Part shown: in pieces, positions 1 to 13,107 of the stretch
How the letters are laid out: every line of letters starts with the position of its first letter
How positions within the stretch are numbered: position 1 is the stretch's first letter
Assembly: GCA_016584495.1 (NCBI GenBank)
Contig: WAID01000013.1
Location: 1,302,001 to 1,366,000, forward strand
Length of the DNA stretch: 64,000 nucleotides
Direction: 5' to 3'
Source: Celoporthe dispersa
Lineage: Eukaryota > Ascomycota > Sordariomycetes > Diaporthales > Cryphonectriaceae
Position numbers and translations under genes: made by a program
Notes under the pieces: generated by a model
Seen by the model: only the letters and a program-made list of their open reading frames with translations
The model's database searches: none
Told to the model about the DNA's origin: nothing

Positions 1-3000
1 GGTCTTGAACCAGTCAATGTCCGATTCCGACCCAGGTGCGGCACCGATGGCCTCGAGCATCCATTCTGCGGGGTTGGCCTCGGGCGGGCATGGAGGGGCA
101 CCGTTGCGCTCGAAATAGGCGCTCATGGTCTGGGAGTTCTTGCCGATGTTGCCGAAATAGACGGTCTTGCCGCCCTTCGCGAGGAAGAGCAGGCGGTCGA
201 AGCGCTGGAAGAGCATGGCCGAGGGCTGGTGGATGGTGCAGAGGATGGCCTGGCCGCTCTTGGTGAGCTTCTCCAGCAGGTCCAGGATGGCCCAGCTCGT
301 CTGTGAGTCCAGGCCCGAGGTCGGCTCGTCCACGAAGAGCAGCAGGGGGGCTTCGCGGCCAGCTCCACACCAATGGTCAGCCGCTTGCGCTGCTCGACAT
401 TGAGACCCTCGCCCGGCACGCCGACGACGGCATCCGCGTATTCTTGCATATCCAGCAGCTTGATGACCTCGTCGACGTAGGCGAGCTTCTCCTCGCGGGG
501 CACATGCGGGGGCTGGCGCAGCAGGGCGCTGAAGTTGAGAGCCTCGCGGACGGTGGTGGTCTGCAGGTGGAGGTCCTGCTGCTGCACGTAGCCCGTCTTG
601 CGCTGGAAAGACGCGTCGCGCGGGTGCCCGTCGACCAGCATCTGCCCAGTGATGACACCCATAGACGTCCGGTCCGCCAGGCAGTCGAGCAGTGTCGTCT
701 TTCCGGCCCCGCTGACGCCCATCAGGGCGGTCAAAGTGCCAGGCTTGACCCAGCCGTCAACATGGTCCAGGATCTGCCGGGTCTCGTTCTTGATCTTGAC
801 CTCGTAACAGACGTCCTTCCAGTGGAAGACGCTCGTCTGCTTCTCGATGAACGCAGCCTCCTTGTCAGAGTCAGTGGCGTCGCCGGCGCGAGCAGCAACC
901 ACAGGTCCGCCAATGGCCTTGCCGCCCTCGGCATCAGCCTTTTGTTCCTTCAGGAAGGCGGGCTTGTGGCCGAGGCGGAAGACCAGGACCTCGCCCTTGG
1001 ACTTCTTCTCGGAGACGAACTCGGCGGTGATCATATAGGTGCAGAGGAAGAAGATGATGAATCCGATGAGGATGCCAATGTCGCGCCACTTGTGGGAGTG
1101 GTAATAGCTGAATGCGGTGTTGATATAGGCGTCGCCGTTGACATAGCTCTGGCCCGTCACGGAGCCGACCGCCGAGCAGACGTGGTTGAGCGGGTCGACG
1201 TCCTCGTATCCCGGGAACTCGGTGCTGGGCACATAGGCCGTGCAGGTGTAGTTGCGGTTGTGGAACTCGTTCACCATGACGGCCTCGAAAGCATACGCCA
1301 GCGGATCAATGTAGTTCATCCAGCGGCACCAGCCGAGCATGTAATCGATGGGTATGACGAAACCTGTGAAGATGACCAGACCCAGGATGATGATGGCTGC
1401 CGGTACCATTGCCTGCGACAAGGTTCGTGAGGAGGACGCGATAGTTCGGAACATCATGGACATGGCTATGGTGGCGAGGAAACAGGTGAGCAGGTAGAAG
1501 AAGAAAGCGCCCGGCTCGCGGCGCAGGTTTGCCATGAAGTACAGTGTCAGGTTGAACACGATGGTGTTTCCTATCTTGTACGGCAGATCACACAGCATCG
1601 AGGCGACAGCTTCGGCGGACGGGTGGTACATCGCGTAACGGGCATGTTTCTCCACAATCGGTCTTTGCGCGTACAGCGTAAGGATCTGGAGTTCAGGTCA
1701 GCTCATGTCCAGTGCGGTGGGGAGATCGCCCGACTTACCTCGAGAGCAGAGGCGAAGGCATTCATGAGACAGGCAAAGAAGAGCAGGGCACCACGCTGGA
1801 AGAAGCTCGAGGTGGTCATCTGGAGGTTGAAGAACACGCTGGAGATAATCAGAGCCATGCTGGTGTTTCCGATGAGGGCGCCGATCGTCAGGCTCGGGTC
1901 ACCCATCAGCCGCCTCCAGCCACGCCACAGGCACAGCCGGACCTGCTGCCAGTAGTCCAGGGTATATGGCGACTTGGAGCGGTTGCTCTTGGACTGCTGA
2001 GCACGCCTGTGCGCACGGAACTTCTCCGCATCGGGTCCACCGATGGGATGTTCCTTCTTGTACTCCTCGATCTCGGCCTGCAGCTGCTTGTACTCGGCGC
2101 TGTTCTTCCAGCACGCGGCGAACTCATCAGGTGTCCTCGGGGCCTTGCCCTCGAAGCCGGCCCGGACGATACGCTCCTGCGGGCTCGTCATGGACGTCAG
2201 GAAGTCGGGCGTAGTCTGGCGGGGAGGGCACTCGAACCCCAGGCTGATAAAATACTGCTTGGCCGCGTCGGCCCGGCCAAAGAAGATCTGCCTGCCCTCG
2301 TACAGCACGGCAGCCTTGTCGAACAGGTCGTAGGCGGACTGTGGTGCCTGGTAGATGGAGACACAGGCGGTGTTGCCGAAGAGCTCCGACTGCAGGCGCA
2401 GGGTCTTGCAGAACTCGATGGCGTTGGCAGAGTCGAGGCCACGGGTCGAGTTGTCCCAGCACTGCAGGGGGCTCCCGACAGCGCCGCCTCGGAGATGGTC
2501 ACACGCTTGCGCTCGCCGCCCGACACACCGCGCACGTACTCGTTGCCGACACGGGTGTTGATGGTGTGAGAGATACCAAACATGGCCATGACGACGTCGC
2601 GCAGATGGTTGGTGAAGACGTTCCTCGGGACGCCTCCCGGGATCTGGCGGGGGGCGCGCGCCCTGGCGGCGAAGGTGAGGGTGTCGCCAACCGTCAGCAT
2701 GGGGAAGTGGACGTCGACCTCGGCGGTGTAGATGCACTCGCCACGGTGGTCCTTGTGCATCTCGGCGGCGGAAACACCCTGGTAGTTGAGGTAGACGTCG
2801 TCCTCCAGGTGTATACCGTTCATCTCGCCGGAGATGGTCTTGAGGAAGGTACTGCAGCCCGAGCCGGGCGGGCCCAGCACGACCAGCATCTCGCCCGAGT
2901 TGACGACACCGTCAAACTGCCGCAGGATGTCTATCCTCCTCTTCCTGCTCCCGCCGAACACGGAGCGCACGCCGTCCGCCACATCCAGCCATATGTTTGC

Positions 3001-3580
3001 GACGTCCTTCTGGAAGTCGGTGCCGGCGCCGAAGCCGAAGACATTCATGTTCTGGAAGGCGATGCCGCTGGTGCGGAACGAGTGCCCCTCCCTCGACACG
3101 AGATCAACCACGGTCTTGGCCCACGCGCGGGCGCTGAACTTGTCGCCGCTGGGGTTCAGCGGGCTGTCTGGGTCCTCGGAGGCCACCGCGAAGGGGTTGC
3201 CGCCCTGGACGACGCCCGAGACGTTGGAGTACTTGCGCGCCAGGCTCTGGACTATGGACTCGCGGCGGGCGACCTCGACGGCCTCCCTCATCGCTGTCCG
3301 ACTCGGTGGTGTCCCGCTTGGTGTTTGGGAGCGCGTCGTCGTCGGCGGACAGGGTGGTGGCGGTATCATTGCCCCGGGACTGAGCCTTGGAGGCCTCGTC
3401 GATCTTGTCCGCGCGCTCGGCGCCCGCTGCTGCCATCTTGGCCTCGGCGGAGAGGCTGCGGACGAGGCCCTCTTCGGAGTCCTCGTTGACGTCGCGCGAG
3501 GCGGTCCGGTGGAGAGCTGGCACGCCGCCCGTCTGGGCTGAGCGGTCGTAATTGCCAAAGGCGCCCATGGCAAAGGACAT
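1..3580 (-). CDS. PDR-type (ABCG) multidrug ABC transporter, 3' end outside the window, frame interrupted
   Basis: ATP-driven plasma-membrane exporter of the fungal pleiotropic drug resistance type. Start chosen at ATG 3580 (CCCACCATG context). Order seen: polar N-terminus of about 100 residues, NBD1 with the degenerate fungal Walker A GPPGSGCSTFLK (Cys in place of Lys) and signature VSGGERKRVT, first membrane domain, an extracellular Cys-containing loop, then NBD2 with canonical Walker A GVSGAGKTTLL, degenerate signature LNVEQRKRLT and H-loop CTIHQPSAM. This NBD asymmetry is diagnostic of the PDR group. The second membrane domain lies beyond position 1. One 53-bp intron at 1686-1738. Three frame breaks: extra base near 3286-3288, missing base in the G run 2467-2471, missing base in the G run 346-351 (plus-strand view). 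Either sequencing error or a pseudogene. The family is certain; the substrate is unknown. Confidence 0.93.
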
Positions 3581-6500
3581 GGTGGGCAATGCGGCGCGGG
3601 ACGGGCTCAATTCGTGGTGAGCTCACGTCCGGGAACGCCGCTTGCGTCGCTCGTCGCGGGGAGATGGAAGACAGCTCGCCGGGGAGGAGGACCGCGCTAG
3701 TTCATGTGCGCTGAAAAGACACCGCAGGCCAAGGTTAGCAACAATGCACACACCATTGGCCTATTCCTCCTTGCGCACGAGAGGGCGCCGAAGACTAGAG
3801 GCCGCCGCACGTGTGTGGTATTAACATACTAGGCTGTATATTATAAGAGGTGCCTCGGTAGGAATTCGACAGCGGCACCCAGATCGGTCTAACCCTGTGG
3901 CTGTGGATGGGTGGGAAGAACAAGAGACACGAGAAGAGAGACAGAGGCTAGCCACGAGCCGGACTGCTTTTCGCTTTATGTTCTTGTTGTGTCTACTCGC
4001 AGGAGAGGAGAGTGACGATTGGATTAAGAAGCAAGCTCCCCAAGAAAGAAAAAAACCTAGAAAGTCTGGGATCGAGGGCGCTACGAGATGGCAGGCCACG
4101 ACTTTTATCAGATGCGAAAGCCTTCTGGCGGCGACAGCGTATTCGCATTTGCAGGCCCAAACATTCAATGTCAAGGATGCAATCTGGATAGGGTCTCCCC
4201 TGTCTTGTCTGGTGGGGTCCAGACAGGGGCCCCCTGTGCGCCGTGCTCTCTCCTCTGGTTGGTTACCGAGGAGAAACCTGAGCTCGTCTGGGAGGTATCG
4301 CTGGAGGGGTTCTGGAGGGGGAGGGTGTACCCGCTGGGCCGCCCGCCCGCCCTTCAGTGATCAAATCTGAAGATGGGGCCCCACTGGCGCACACACACCC
4401 ACTACAGGGTCTCCCAGGGCTATGCAATTAAACTGTGGGGGGCTTTGCGGCCTCACTACGGGAAGCACAGCCCTAGAGCCTAGAGGCGGGAGCTATCAAC
4501 ACCCCGAGACGACCACCTCGGGCTCATCTACAGGCTCCAATCTCCAGACCAGTCAAGACAGCAAGTACCCCCCTCTGAAAGTTTCCGGTAAGATTCCGGG
4601 CTGCAGAAGATGCTGACACAAGCTCCCCAGTACTACTGACGAGAGCCACGCTGCCCTGTACCACAACCACAAGGTACGCGGTGTGTATGCAGGCTGACGT
4701 CCCCGGACAATTCGGTGTTTTGCTGCAATAATGATGACGGTACGAAATATGAGTCGTCTTTTGTCACCCTGCCAGTGGCTGCAACGGTACTCGGTACATG
4801 CGGTACATGCAATACGTACATACATACACACTACTACATGTGACATGATGAATGAGAATGATGCAGAATACACCATGGACAGAGGCTGCAGACGCGATCA
4901 GCTCTTGCTGGTAAGCAGCCCTCCCCACGCAGTAGATTTTAAGCTACCCACTTGGCAGTCGTAATCTCTTGAATAGTACTGTACCATAGTGTTATCACGT
5001 CGAGCCAAAACCCCAACCCAGGAAGACTGCTCGGAGCCGTTATCAAGTGGTACAGGCTGCTGACTACCCGCATGGATACTCTCTGATGGTACTACTATGC
5101 TAGCAATGTACGGATACACCAGTGTGGTGGTCATCTCCAACCCAGTCAGAGGTGGATAATGGGTCGTGCTATGGCACGGAGGAACTCCCATCCGGCCCAC
5201 CCCGGTCCTCTAGAGGCCCCAATCCGAGCCACCATAGGCCCAAAACCGAAGTCATCCCGCAGCTTAAGGGAAGGGTGCTGGTTCTCAACTGATACTACGC
5301 ATGTAGCTGCCAAGAGTAGCTGCGCTCTGTACTACGGACTACTGCTGTAGCACAAGCATTCCCAAGTCCCACCAGGTGGAATAAGCACACAAGAGCGGTC
5401 TGAAGGAATAAAAGAAGAAGAAAGAATGGACTCCCAAGTGTGCCAAGGTCTAGTATGCCATGGTGAAAGTCTGATGACCAGATTCGACTCATGTCTTGTT
5501 GTCTCATGTGCTACAACATATCGAGGCACAGGCTGGTCTCTGGCGTACTTGGCAGCTCTGTCGCAGTCAACAAGACCCCCCGGTGAGCCACCGGCCAGAG
5601 ACAGCAGAGCACTGTCATCAACAAGGAGGCAGAGAAAACTTTCTACGTCAGCAAAGTCATCCCGCTAGCCGAACAGGCGGATGTCGTGGAAGCAGAGAGG
5701 AACCTTCCAAAGAAAAGTTCCCAACCCAGGGGGGAGAGAGAGACAGACTGACCAGGCAGCCTTTTGGCTGACATGAGAGCCGTTGCCTGACGAGGGCCCG
5801 GAGGGATCTCACGAGGGCTAGCCCCACCCGTAATTCGATTTTCCCTTGCCGCAGGAGGAGCTCAGCTCTCCCTGGTGGCCACGCGCAAATCCCGGCCCGC
5901 ATCGGAGAGCTTCATCTCTCCGAGGACCCGAGTCTTCCTCCTCGGAAAGAATAACCCGTAAGAGGTCTTGACTGAGCTCCACGAAGCGGAAGTATAAGGG
6001 AAAGAAAGAAAAAAAAAATAAGGCTTTGTCTGTGAGGCGCCGTACTGGATTGACGACATTGATTTTCAGTAGTTCCCGTAGGTGTTGTCATTCAAACGTA
6101 GGCGTCCCAACAAGTCTTTCCATCAAATCTAGGCCTCTGCTCTCTTTTCTCTATCTTCTTTTTCTTAAAACCATAGGAGCACCACACTGGTGACAGCTGC
6201 TCTGCTATGTACCTGGTAATAACCACACCACACGTTCTTGACGTTCTAGAATTGTATACAGTACGGGCAGCGTGGGGACAAAGCCCCTTTTCCGGCGGCG
6301 TAGCCGTGAGTGGATCTTGAATCTGGACGGTACCGTAACCGTAATCACCCGGGGGGGGGGGATCTCAGGAACTCGATCACGGCATGCTGGCTGGCTGGAT
6401 GGAGCTTACTTTCCTTCGAGGCCTGTCTTTTTTTTTTTTTCTTTTTGGATTTTCTTCATCTTCGCCAGTGCGTATCAGCAACGTGCCGACCAAGTATGTA

Positions 6501-8692
6501 TATACCCCTCCCCACGGCCTGTGTGTGCCGACTGCCTCTGCATCCCAAGGTTGCAGCGGCAGATACCAGGCACTGTAGTTAATTTGTGTAGTATCTGCCC
6601 ACCACACCCACCCTGTCCGTACTGGGGATGGTGCAGGGGGAGTGAATCGTATGCTTGTACATAGTAGGAGACCATACTCCATATAGGAGAATTGAAAACT
6701 GTATATTGCCCTCTTTGTCTTGGTCTTACAAGTCTGGCGTACCTGCGGCCGACCTCGTACACACCCACAGCCAAGGCACCCGTGACCGTCAGCGACCACA
6801 CCTTGAGCCCTGTAAATGCCTCTTGCCACAACAACTTTTGTACTTCTTGATGATCTGCCTGCCGCTCGGGTCTTCTCCGGAAAATGTGTGACTAGAGTCT
6901 TATGCTGCTGATTTTCTACTCGGAAGAAGCCTCACGGATTCTCTCTTACTAGATGGATACGGTATATCCCCACAAGGTTCTGTCGGGACAGTGAAGATCA
7001 TCTGCGGACTTATCGGCGGACCCCGATGGAGTTGGACTCCTTCGCGCAGCGGGAAGGACATACACCCCGAGTGTTGTTATGTCTGTCGTACTGAGTGATA
7101 ACTTGACTCGAGTCCGGGGGATTCACGGAGGCCGACTTGGCCAGCAGAGAGTACCCGCTCAACAGCCCGATCTCAGTCCTATGTAGAGACGATACTCATC
7201 ACTAAGTAGTTTATACCCACAACTCTAAGTTTTTTTTTCTTTTCTTTTCGAGATGTACCTGTTCGCTGTCCCGACCGCGTCATGACTTTGACCTTGCTCG
7301 CCGGGCTCGGACAGCATGCTGGTACCTATCTGTCACATCTGATGCATACACCATGATGCAGTCAACCGGCCTCATCATCACAGGTTAGAAGATCGAAGAG
7401 CGGAGCAATATAATAATTGTTGGCCGCCCCATTCTCCTTCTCCCCCCCCCCCCCACCTCCTCCCTCTCTCCACTTTGGCTGGTTGGCAGGCAGCGAACTT
7501 CCTGTTCTTTTCCCTGCAAAGGAGAACAGTGAGACCCTTGAACACGTCTTGATGCTGTCACATGCTTTTTCTTGTGCATTTCCAACTGGCGTCCGGCTAG
7601 GTCAGACGGGGGCCGAGTTCGTGTTGCTTGAAGAGCCCTCGAAGGTTACATCTCTCCGAGTTTATCGCATTTGATGCTACATGATACTTTCAATACTGTC
7701 TTGGGGAGACCAAGCCTGCCTCAACAGAATGAAGGACATGCTCTGGGAGAGGAGCTGAGTGATGGGCTAAGAGCAGCAAGCAAACGATAAAAAAAAAATG
7801 TTGGGGGGAAGCTCCTGTCGGATGGCAAGGCTCTGAACCCTCTCCTGTCTCCTCCCCTCTAACAGCGAAGCATGCGCCACTCCATCTTAGATAATTACCT
7901 GTAAAAGGTAGATACGAGAGCCAGCTGCTTCTCTCCTCTCTGCCCTAATCGAAAACCCCCTTGACACACTGGTCTACGATAAGGTCTGTCGTGATCGTGT
8001 TCGGTAACTTTTATGAGCTATCACTTCGTGGGGAGCCGGAGATTAATCAGATCTTCATCCTACGTGGCAGGTTGGAGGAGTCGTTGGCAGTTCGAATTGC
8101 TAGCTAGATAGCTGTTGAGGTCACTCCCGCTTCCAACATTGATGAGGTACGCAACTCAATATCCGCATCCCTTTAAGGACCTCGAACGTGGAGATGAAGT
8201 TGTACAGATTATATGATTCAGAACTTCACAGCATGTTTTCACCCTGGTCGCACCCCATTTGTATCATGCACCATGAGGATTTTGCACTGCGAGCTTCGTA
8301 CCGTATAAGAGACTGACATCAATTTCTCATATCTTTCTGAGAGACTTTCACTAATCTACCATCATGTCAAGAGATACCTTGGCCAAGGAATCATGAACAT
8401 GATATAGCGGAACCTCGACCATATGCATGGCTTCCGCAGAGAAGGTCATAATGTCGTTCCTTTTGGTTTCCTTAGAAACTCGTCTCGCGTGACCGCACAT
8501 GGCCGCTGCCCCATCGCATGCTAGGACTCAGTGACCCATATCTCCCCGGCGGCAAAGTCTATCTGCTACAATGCCAGCCAGTCCAGCCAGTCCTTCAAAT
8601 CTCACAGCCACTACACAATTTGCGATCTTGAACTTCTGTCCAGCGTATGTCGTGCGGCCACATGAGGGATCCAAGGATTTTCAGGAGGCTGA
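3581..8692. other. 5.1-kb gene-free stretch
   Basis: No ORF here shows a recognisable domain, sustained codon bias or convincing exon chain on either strand. It contains an 11-G run (6351-6361), a 13-T run (6428-6440) and a 13-C run (7442-7454), plus a duplicated GGTACATGC at about 4794-4810. It would contain the promoter of the ABC transporter (right to left) and the 3' flank of the BTB gene. A non-coding RNA or an intron-rich small gene cannot be excluded. Confidence 0.5.
3838..3846 (-). promoter_or_regulatory. TATA-like element upstream of the ABC transporter
   Basis: Reading the minus strand, TATAATATA lies about 260 bases upstream of the transporter ATG at 3580. Position fits a fungal core promoter with a long leader, but such AT motifs occur by chance and no start site is known. 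Confidence 0.25.
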
Positions 8693-10666
8693 CTAGTCCG
8701 AAGCTTGGTCTTTGGTCCCGGTACTGCCATTGACAACACCGGAATCCTCCTCCAAGAAGATGGACGAAACCTCGACGGGACCGTCACACTCCTCCCAGCC
8801 CCACAGCTCTTGTGGGAACTCCTCTTCGTAGTCAGCGATGGCGGTATTATAGACAGCCTCGTAGTCCTCAAACTCGGACTTTTCGTCCATGTGCATACCA
8901 ACGTGCCGGCCAGTCTGATACATTGCCACGATCATCTCGCCGGAGAGAGGCAGCCAACCCTCATGTTTGGCGATCTTGTCGACAATCTCAGCCTGACCCA
9001 GCTTGCAGAGACCGTGACGCTGCTCATGAGGTGCCAGGCCGGGGAAGTAGAGCCCTCGAATCTCCATTGAGCGAACTTTTGTGATCAGGTCGCTGACCTT
9101 TCCTCGGAAGCTCTTGGGATCGGGGATCGGCCAGAGGTCCTGCTGGAATAGGTTGATGAACAGCGAGCCGAGGAGCTTCTGGTTACAGTCCTCGTGATGG
9201 CTCATCGACTTGCAAAAGTGCTGCTTGTCTAAGTTGGCCGGGTTGGTCAGGAAGATGTAAGCCTCTAGCAGACATGCCAGGATGGCAACGAGGTCTGCGT
9301 TGCGGACGGCCCGTATGTTGTTCGCAAGATCGCCGCAGATGGGCACTGCTTCCTGGACGACTTGGCCACTGCCAAGGCGCATGACGCCGCCGGCATCCAC
9401 CTCGATCTCGTGGGCGACCTTTCGGATGTACGACTTGAAGGATTTGAAGTCACCCACTCTGTGTGCAACGTGTAGGCACTCGAGCGGGCCGAGCGTTGTA
9501 GCGGGTAGACCCTTGCGGAAGCCAGCAACCCACGTCTTGGCCCAGGCATAGAAGACTTCGTCCTTCACCTGGTACTTGGAGAGGACCTGCAAGACGCTGT
9601 AGATCTGCTCAGGTTTGGGCTCTTGAGTGAGCAATGGTGCGCATAGTTTGAGATGGAAGATGCTGAACATGAACTTGAGGGCGACTGGGTCGTCGTCGAG
9701 CTCGAAAAACCCACTCGGGCTTGTTTCCGCGCGTGTGTGTCTTGAAGACCATCTCGCTGAGAACCGGAGAGCCGGCGGCAATGGCAACGGCGTCGACCTC
9801 GAAGACGTAAACTTGTCCGTTCTTTCCCTTAGCCTTGATGTAGAGATCGCTTGTCTTACAGAGCTTCAGGCTGACGCAGCCACCCTCTTCGACTGGACTC
9901 AGGGCTCGCATTTGACCACCACCGGTAAAGTAACAGTCGACTACAGAACCGTTGTTCTTCTTGTCGAAAGGGTCGACCCCTAAAAATATTCAGTTAGAGT
10001 TGAGACCGAGGTTGCGCCTTTGTCTGGTAACTCACATTGGGCATCACTGGATGCAGATGACTGATCGCTACCAGAGTCGCGACCCACAGCTTGCTGCATA
10101 TCATCCTCAACGGTATCAGGGCCTCGGGCCACGGGCTTGGTAGACGCAACCACATGTTTGGTAGACTCAGCAGAAAGAGCCGATGGGTCGAAGTCGGCAG
10201 GGGACTCGTTCTTCTTCCCGTCAGTGGACTCCTCTTGGGTAGCGAGAGCCTCTCTCTTGTCCCAGGAAGCTGACTCGACCTCGCTAGTTGCGACCTGTGT
10301 GACCATACTGTTTGGAACAGAGTTGTCACCAGTAGTGTCCGTGCAGTCAGAGCCTGCGAGCACCGACTCAATAGAAGCAGAGTCGAAATCACTACTGGGT
10401 GCTTTGGTATCCTCGCTGGAGAAGCCGACAGTCTTGCGCATCTCGGCAACGCGACGGATGTGACCCAACTTCCGCTCGGCGTCCTGACTAGGCGACTCAA
10501 CGGACTCCATCCTGGCCTTGTTAATAGTAGGAGTTGCTGAGGGACTCTCTGGGAGGGGGAGAGCTGTGGCCTTGATCAACGCCAGATCGGGCGCAGCCTT
10601 GATCTTGGACGCCATCTCGTTGCTAGTCGGCTTGGTTCGTGCCTTGGTCAGCTCATGTCTGGGCAT
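8693..10666 (-). CDS. BTB/POZ domain protein, one frame break
   Basis: Two exons: 10036-10666 and 8693-9979, with a 56-bp intron (donor GTGAGT, branch CTAAC, acceptor TTTAG). Start at ATG 10666 (MPRHELTK) because no start nearer the domain gives an intact N-terminus. The first ~210 residues are a Ser/Thr/Glu-rich low-complexity tail. A BTB fold follows: SDLYIKAK, then VFEVDAVAIAAGSPVLSEM and FELDDDPVALKFMFSIFH, matching the D-hydrophobic and h-x-x-x-L-x-x-x-S-x-x-F/M pattern of fungal BTB proteins. The C-terminal ~300 residues are helical and unrecognised. The frame shifts inside the BTB domain at an A run (9705-9709; five T on the coding strand where four would join the halves). BTB proteins usually mediate dimerisation or bind Cullin-3; no MATH, Kelch or DNA-binding domain is seen, so the role is open. 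Confidence 0.85.
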
Positions 10667-11838
10667 AGGCTCTGAGGAGGTATTAGTGACCAACCTGGAA
10701 GTAATCTGCTGTACAAGCACGGGAAGAAAGAAGTGGGAGGGGGATTCGTGGAGATTTTCAACGCGGAGACTGATAGAGGACGTAGGTAGGAGATGTACAG
10801 CCCGTACCCGTCGCGATCGTTGAGTTGGATGCTGTTGAGCGTGATGATGGTAGGCGTCCAGCACTGTAGATACGTATAGAGCGAGGACGCGTTGTGCTAC
10901 AGTAACTCCGTGTCGAACAACCAACAGATCAACCGAAAGCGTGCAAGACGTGGTGGCAGCAGAACTCTCCAGGGTGTCGAAGGTTCTAGGTGCAAGAAAG
11001 GAAGGCACCCAGGGAGGGGTTTCCTGAAGGAGGTGGTGCTGCCTGGGCCTGCTCCGCTTTTACACTCAAGCCATAATAGAGCACAAAGGGCAGGCACCAT
11101 GTATTGATGTACCTAGGAAACGAAAAGATATCAGGGCTACAGTGGAAATCGGCAGAGGTTTAGAGCCATCAGTCGACAAAACAAGATCGAGGGGACGGGG
11201 AATAGCTAATGCCTAGACCTCTTCAGGCCAAGGCAATGGCTGTTGACTACTGTATGAGTAGTACTAGGAGGAAATTGAGAGGTCTTGGACTTCAAGTAGG
11301 GAATGTTGGCATGGCTATGACGTGCGAACAGATGGCCCCTTGAGGCAGCTCACAGGGAATTACCAAATGAAGTAAAGCAAACCAATCCTGTCTGGTAATC
11401 AAAGGTCAATTGCTGTCTTGCTTTGATGTGCTGTGAGAAGAGATCCCCAAATTCACTTGGACAAGTGCCAGGTGGCTCAAACCAGGTATCTAAAGGCCTC
11501 CTCCACAGACTGCCTTTGAAGCTGCCCAAGCGATGCATCTTGACGAATTATCAAAGCATCCTCGAGCCATCAGAGACAACATGACCTTACCCACACAATC
11601 ATTCCTCCACAGGCCAATATGATCTGTCCTATGCTTTGTGGTCTGGGAATATCCTCTGTGTCCATTCCTTTAGTACTAGCAGCGTGGCCGATACAGAGAG
11701 AAGCAGAACTCCAACAAGACACACTCAGATTACCCTCCTCTCAAATGACCTCTCATACGTTCCTTTTGTTGTACATCGTGTCTCTGAATGATGATGGACG
11801 TCGTAGACGAATGAGAACACGTATCTCGCCCTGTCCGG
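10667..11838. other. Gene-free stretch between BTB gene and the 11.8-kb gene
   Basis: Carries the 5' flank of the BTB gene and the 3' flank of the next minus-strand gene to the right. An ORF continues upstream of the BTB start in frame to about 11008 but without protein-like composition. I see nothing else supportable. Confidence 0.5.
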
Positions 11839-13107
11839 TCACTCCTTCGTACCCTCAACACCGGCGAGGCCGACGCCCTCATCGCCCGTCTGCTCGTCCT
11901 TCTGCTTACCCTTGCCCTTGAGGTCGAGGTTGCGAAAGACGATCATCAGACGGTCAGGGTTGCTGGTGTCCCTGACGGCAGTGACTGGAGACTGCTCGAC
12001 GCCAGCCTCAGCGCCAGCCTCAGTGCCACCCTCGGCGTTGCGGCGGGGGCCATAGATGGTCACCGTCTCCTGGCCGGTGGAGCTGGAGGGCTGGGCCGCG
12101 CTCTGGCCCTCCTCCTCCTCCTGCTCCTGGGTCTCAGCAGGGCTGTCAGCCGTGCCAGGGTGCCAGGCGAAGGCCTCAGCCGAGGAGGAGTTCATGCCGG
12201 TCGGGGGCTGGATAGGACCGTAGTCGTCCTCGGTGTCGTTGCAATACTCATGGAAGTCTGAAGCAGCATTCTAGGCGCGCCAGTAGTTCTATTGCCGTAG
12301 CAAAGGAAGAACAAAGGAAAAGAAGTCAGCCATCGAGATTCCCAAGAGTAAAGATCGGATCGACATTGGCATTTCCATACCCATGGCTTGGCAAACATGT
12401 CAGGATCGATCTCGGCCTTGCGGGAGCCCCAGGTCAGCTCGGCGAGTTTGAAACCCCACTCGTCCTCCTTCTTGTTCGTGATACCACTGCCCTTGGGGTC
12501 CCAGCGGGCGGTGTAGGTCATGGCGATCTTGTAGACTTGAACGGCGGTGGGGGTGAAGTGGCTCCACCAGACATTCTGAGGGTGAAGACGCTTGGCGGCA
12601 TTCTCCCAGAACTTGGGCTTCAGGGCACACTCCTGCCAGTTGTCGAGCCACTCGTCGTCGCAGGCCTCGATCAAGTCGGCCAGGCGCGCCGTCAGCATCT
12701 GCTGGTTGGCAGCAGGGCGCCACTTGCCAGGCTCGTACTCGCGCTCCACACCAAGCATTCGGAAGATCTCCTTGTTCTCGCGGGGGAACACCCTATGAAG
12801 GTAGGGTCAGCGTGATGTGTAGACAAAGCAGAGGCGAGGATGATAGGAGTGCAGCTGGAGGAGACATCGGAAAAGCAATCGGAGATTGAAGGCCTGGGCA
12901 ATCAACCTTCGCGTCTCATCTCGCCCGGCCTCTACCTCTTGGATGGGACGCGTCACGCAAGACGATAGGGAGGACCTACCAGTGGAGATCAGGCTCCCAG
13001 TCGAAGCCAGGCAGGCGAAGCAGCGCCTGGACAGTCTCATCGTTGGAGCCAGGCTGAGGAGGGCCACGGCGCTGGCGCAGGACGCGCGTGTTCGGATTGG
13101 TGGTCAT
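11839..13107 (-). CDS. Conserved-looking fungal protein of unknown function, three exons
   Basis: Exons 12980-13107, 12381-12792 and 11839-12270, joined through introns of 187 and 110 bp with good GTAGGT/GTATGG donors; the sum (972 nt) is an exact reading frame for 323 residues. Exon 2 is Trp-rich and globular (EWLDNWQEC, NVWWSHFTP, DEWGFKLAEL). The last exon is acidic, then Gln/Gly/Glu-rich, ending LKGKGKQK and a polar tail. No domain recognised. Start set at ATG 13107 (MTTNPNTR). An alternative start at about 13255 with an extra intron (reading MATMSTSG...) is also possible. Intron 2 has two in-frame acceptors 18 bases apart, and the upstream one would end the protein after five codons. Function not assignable. 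Confidence 0.7.

Noticed and set aside
303..3489. Long plus-strand ORFs opposite the ABC transporter (303-1430, 1712-2569, 2341-3489)
   Set aside because: All are antisense to NBD and membrane segments that match PDR transporters on the minus strand; low-complexity translations.
3897..4370. 157-codon plus-strand ORF upstream of the ABC transporter
   Set aside because: No domain, mixed composition, no conserved-looking segment; the size is expected by chance in a 5-kb gap.
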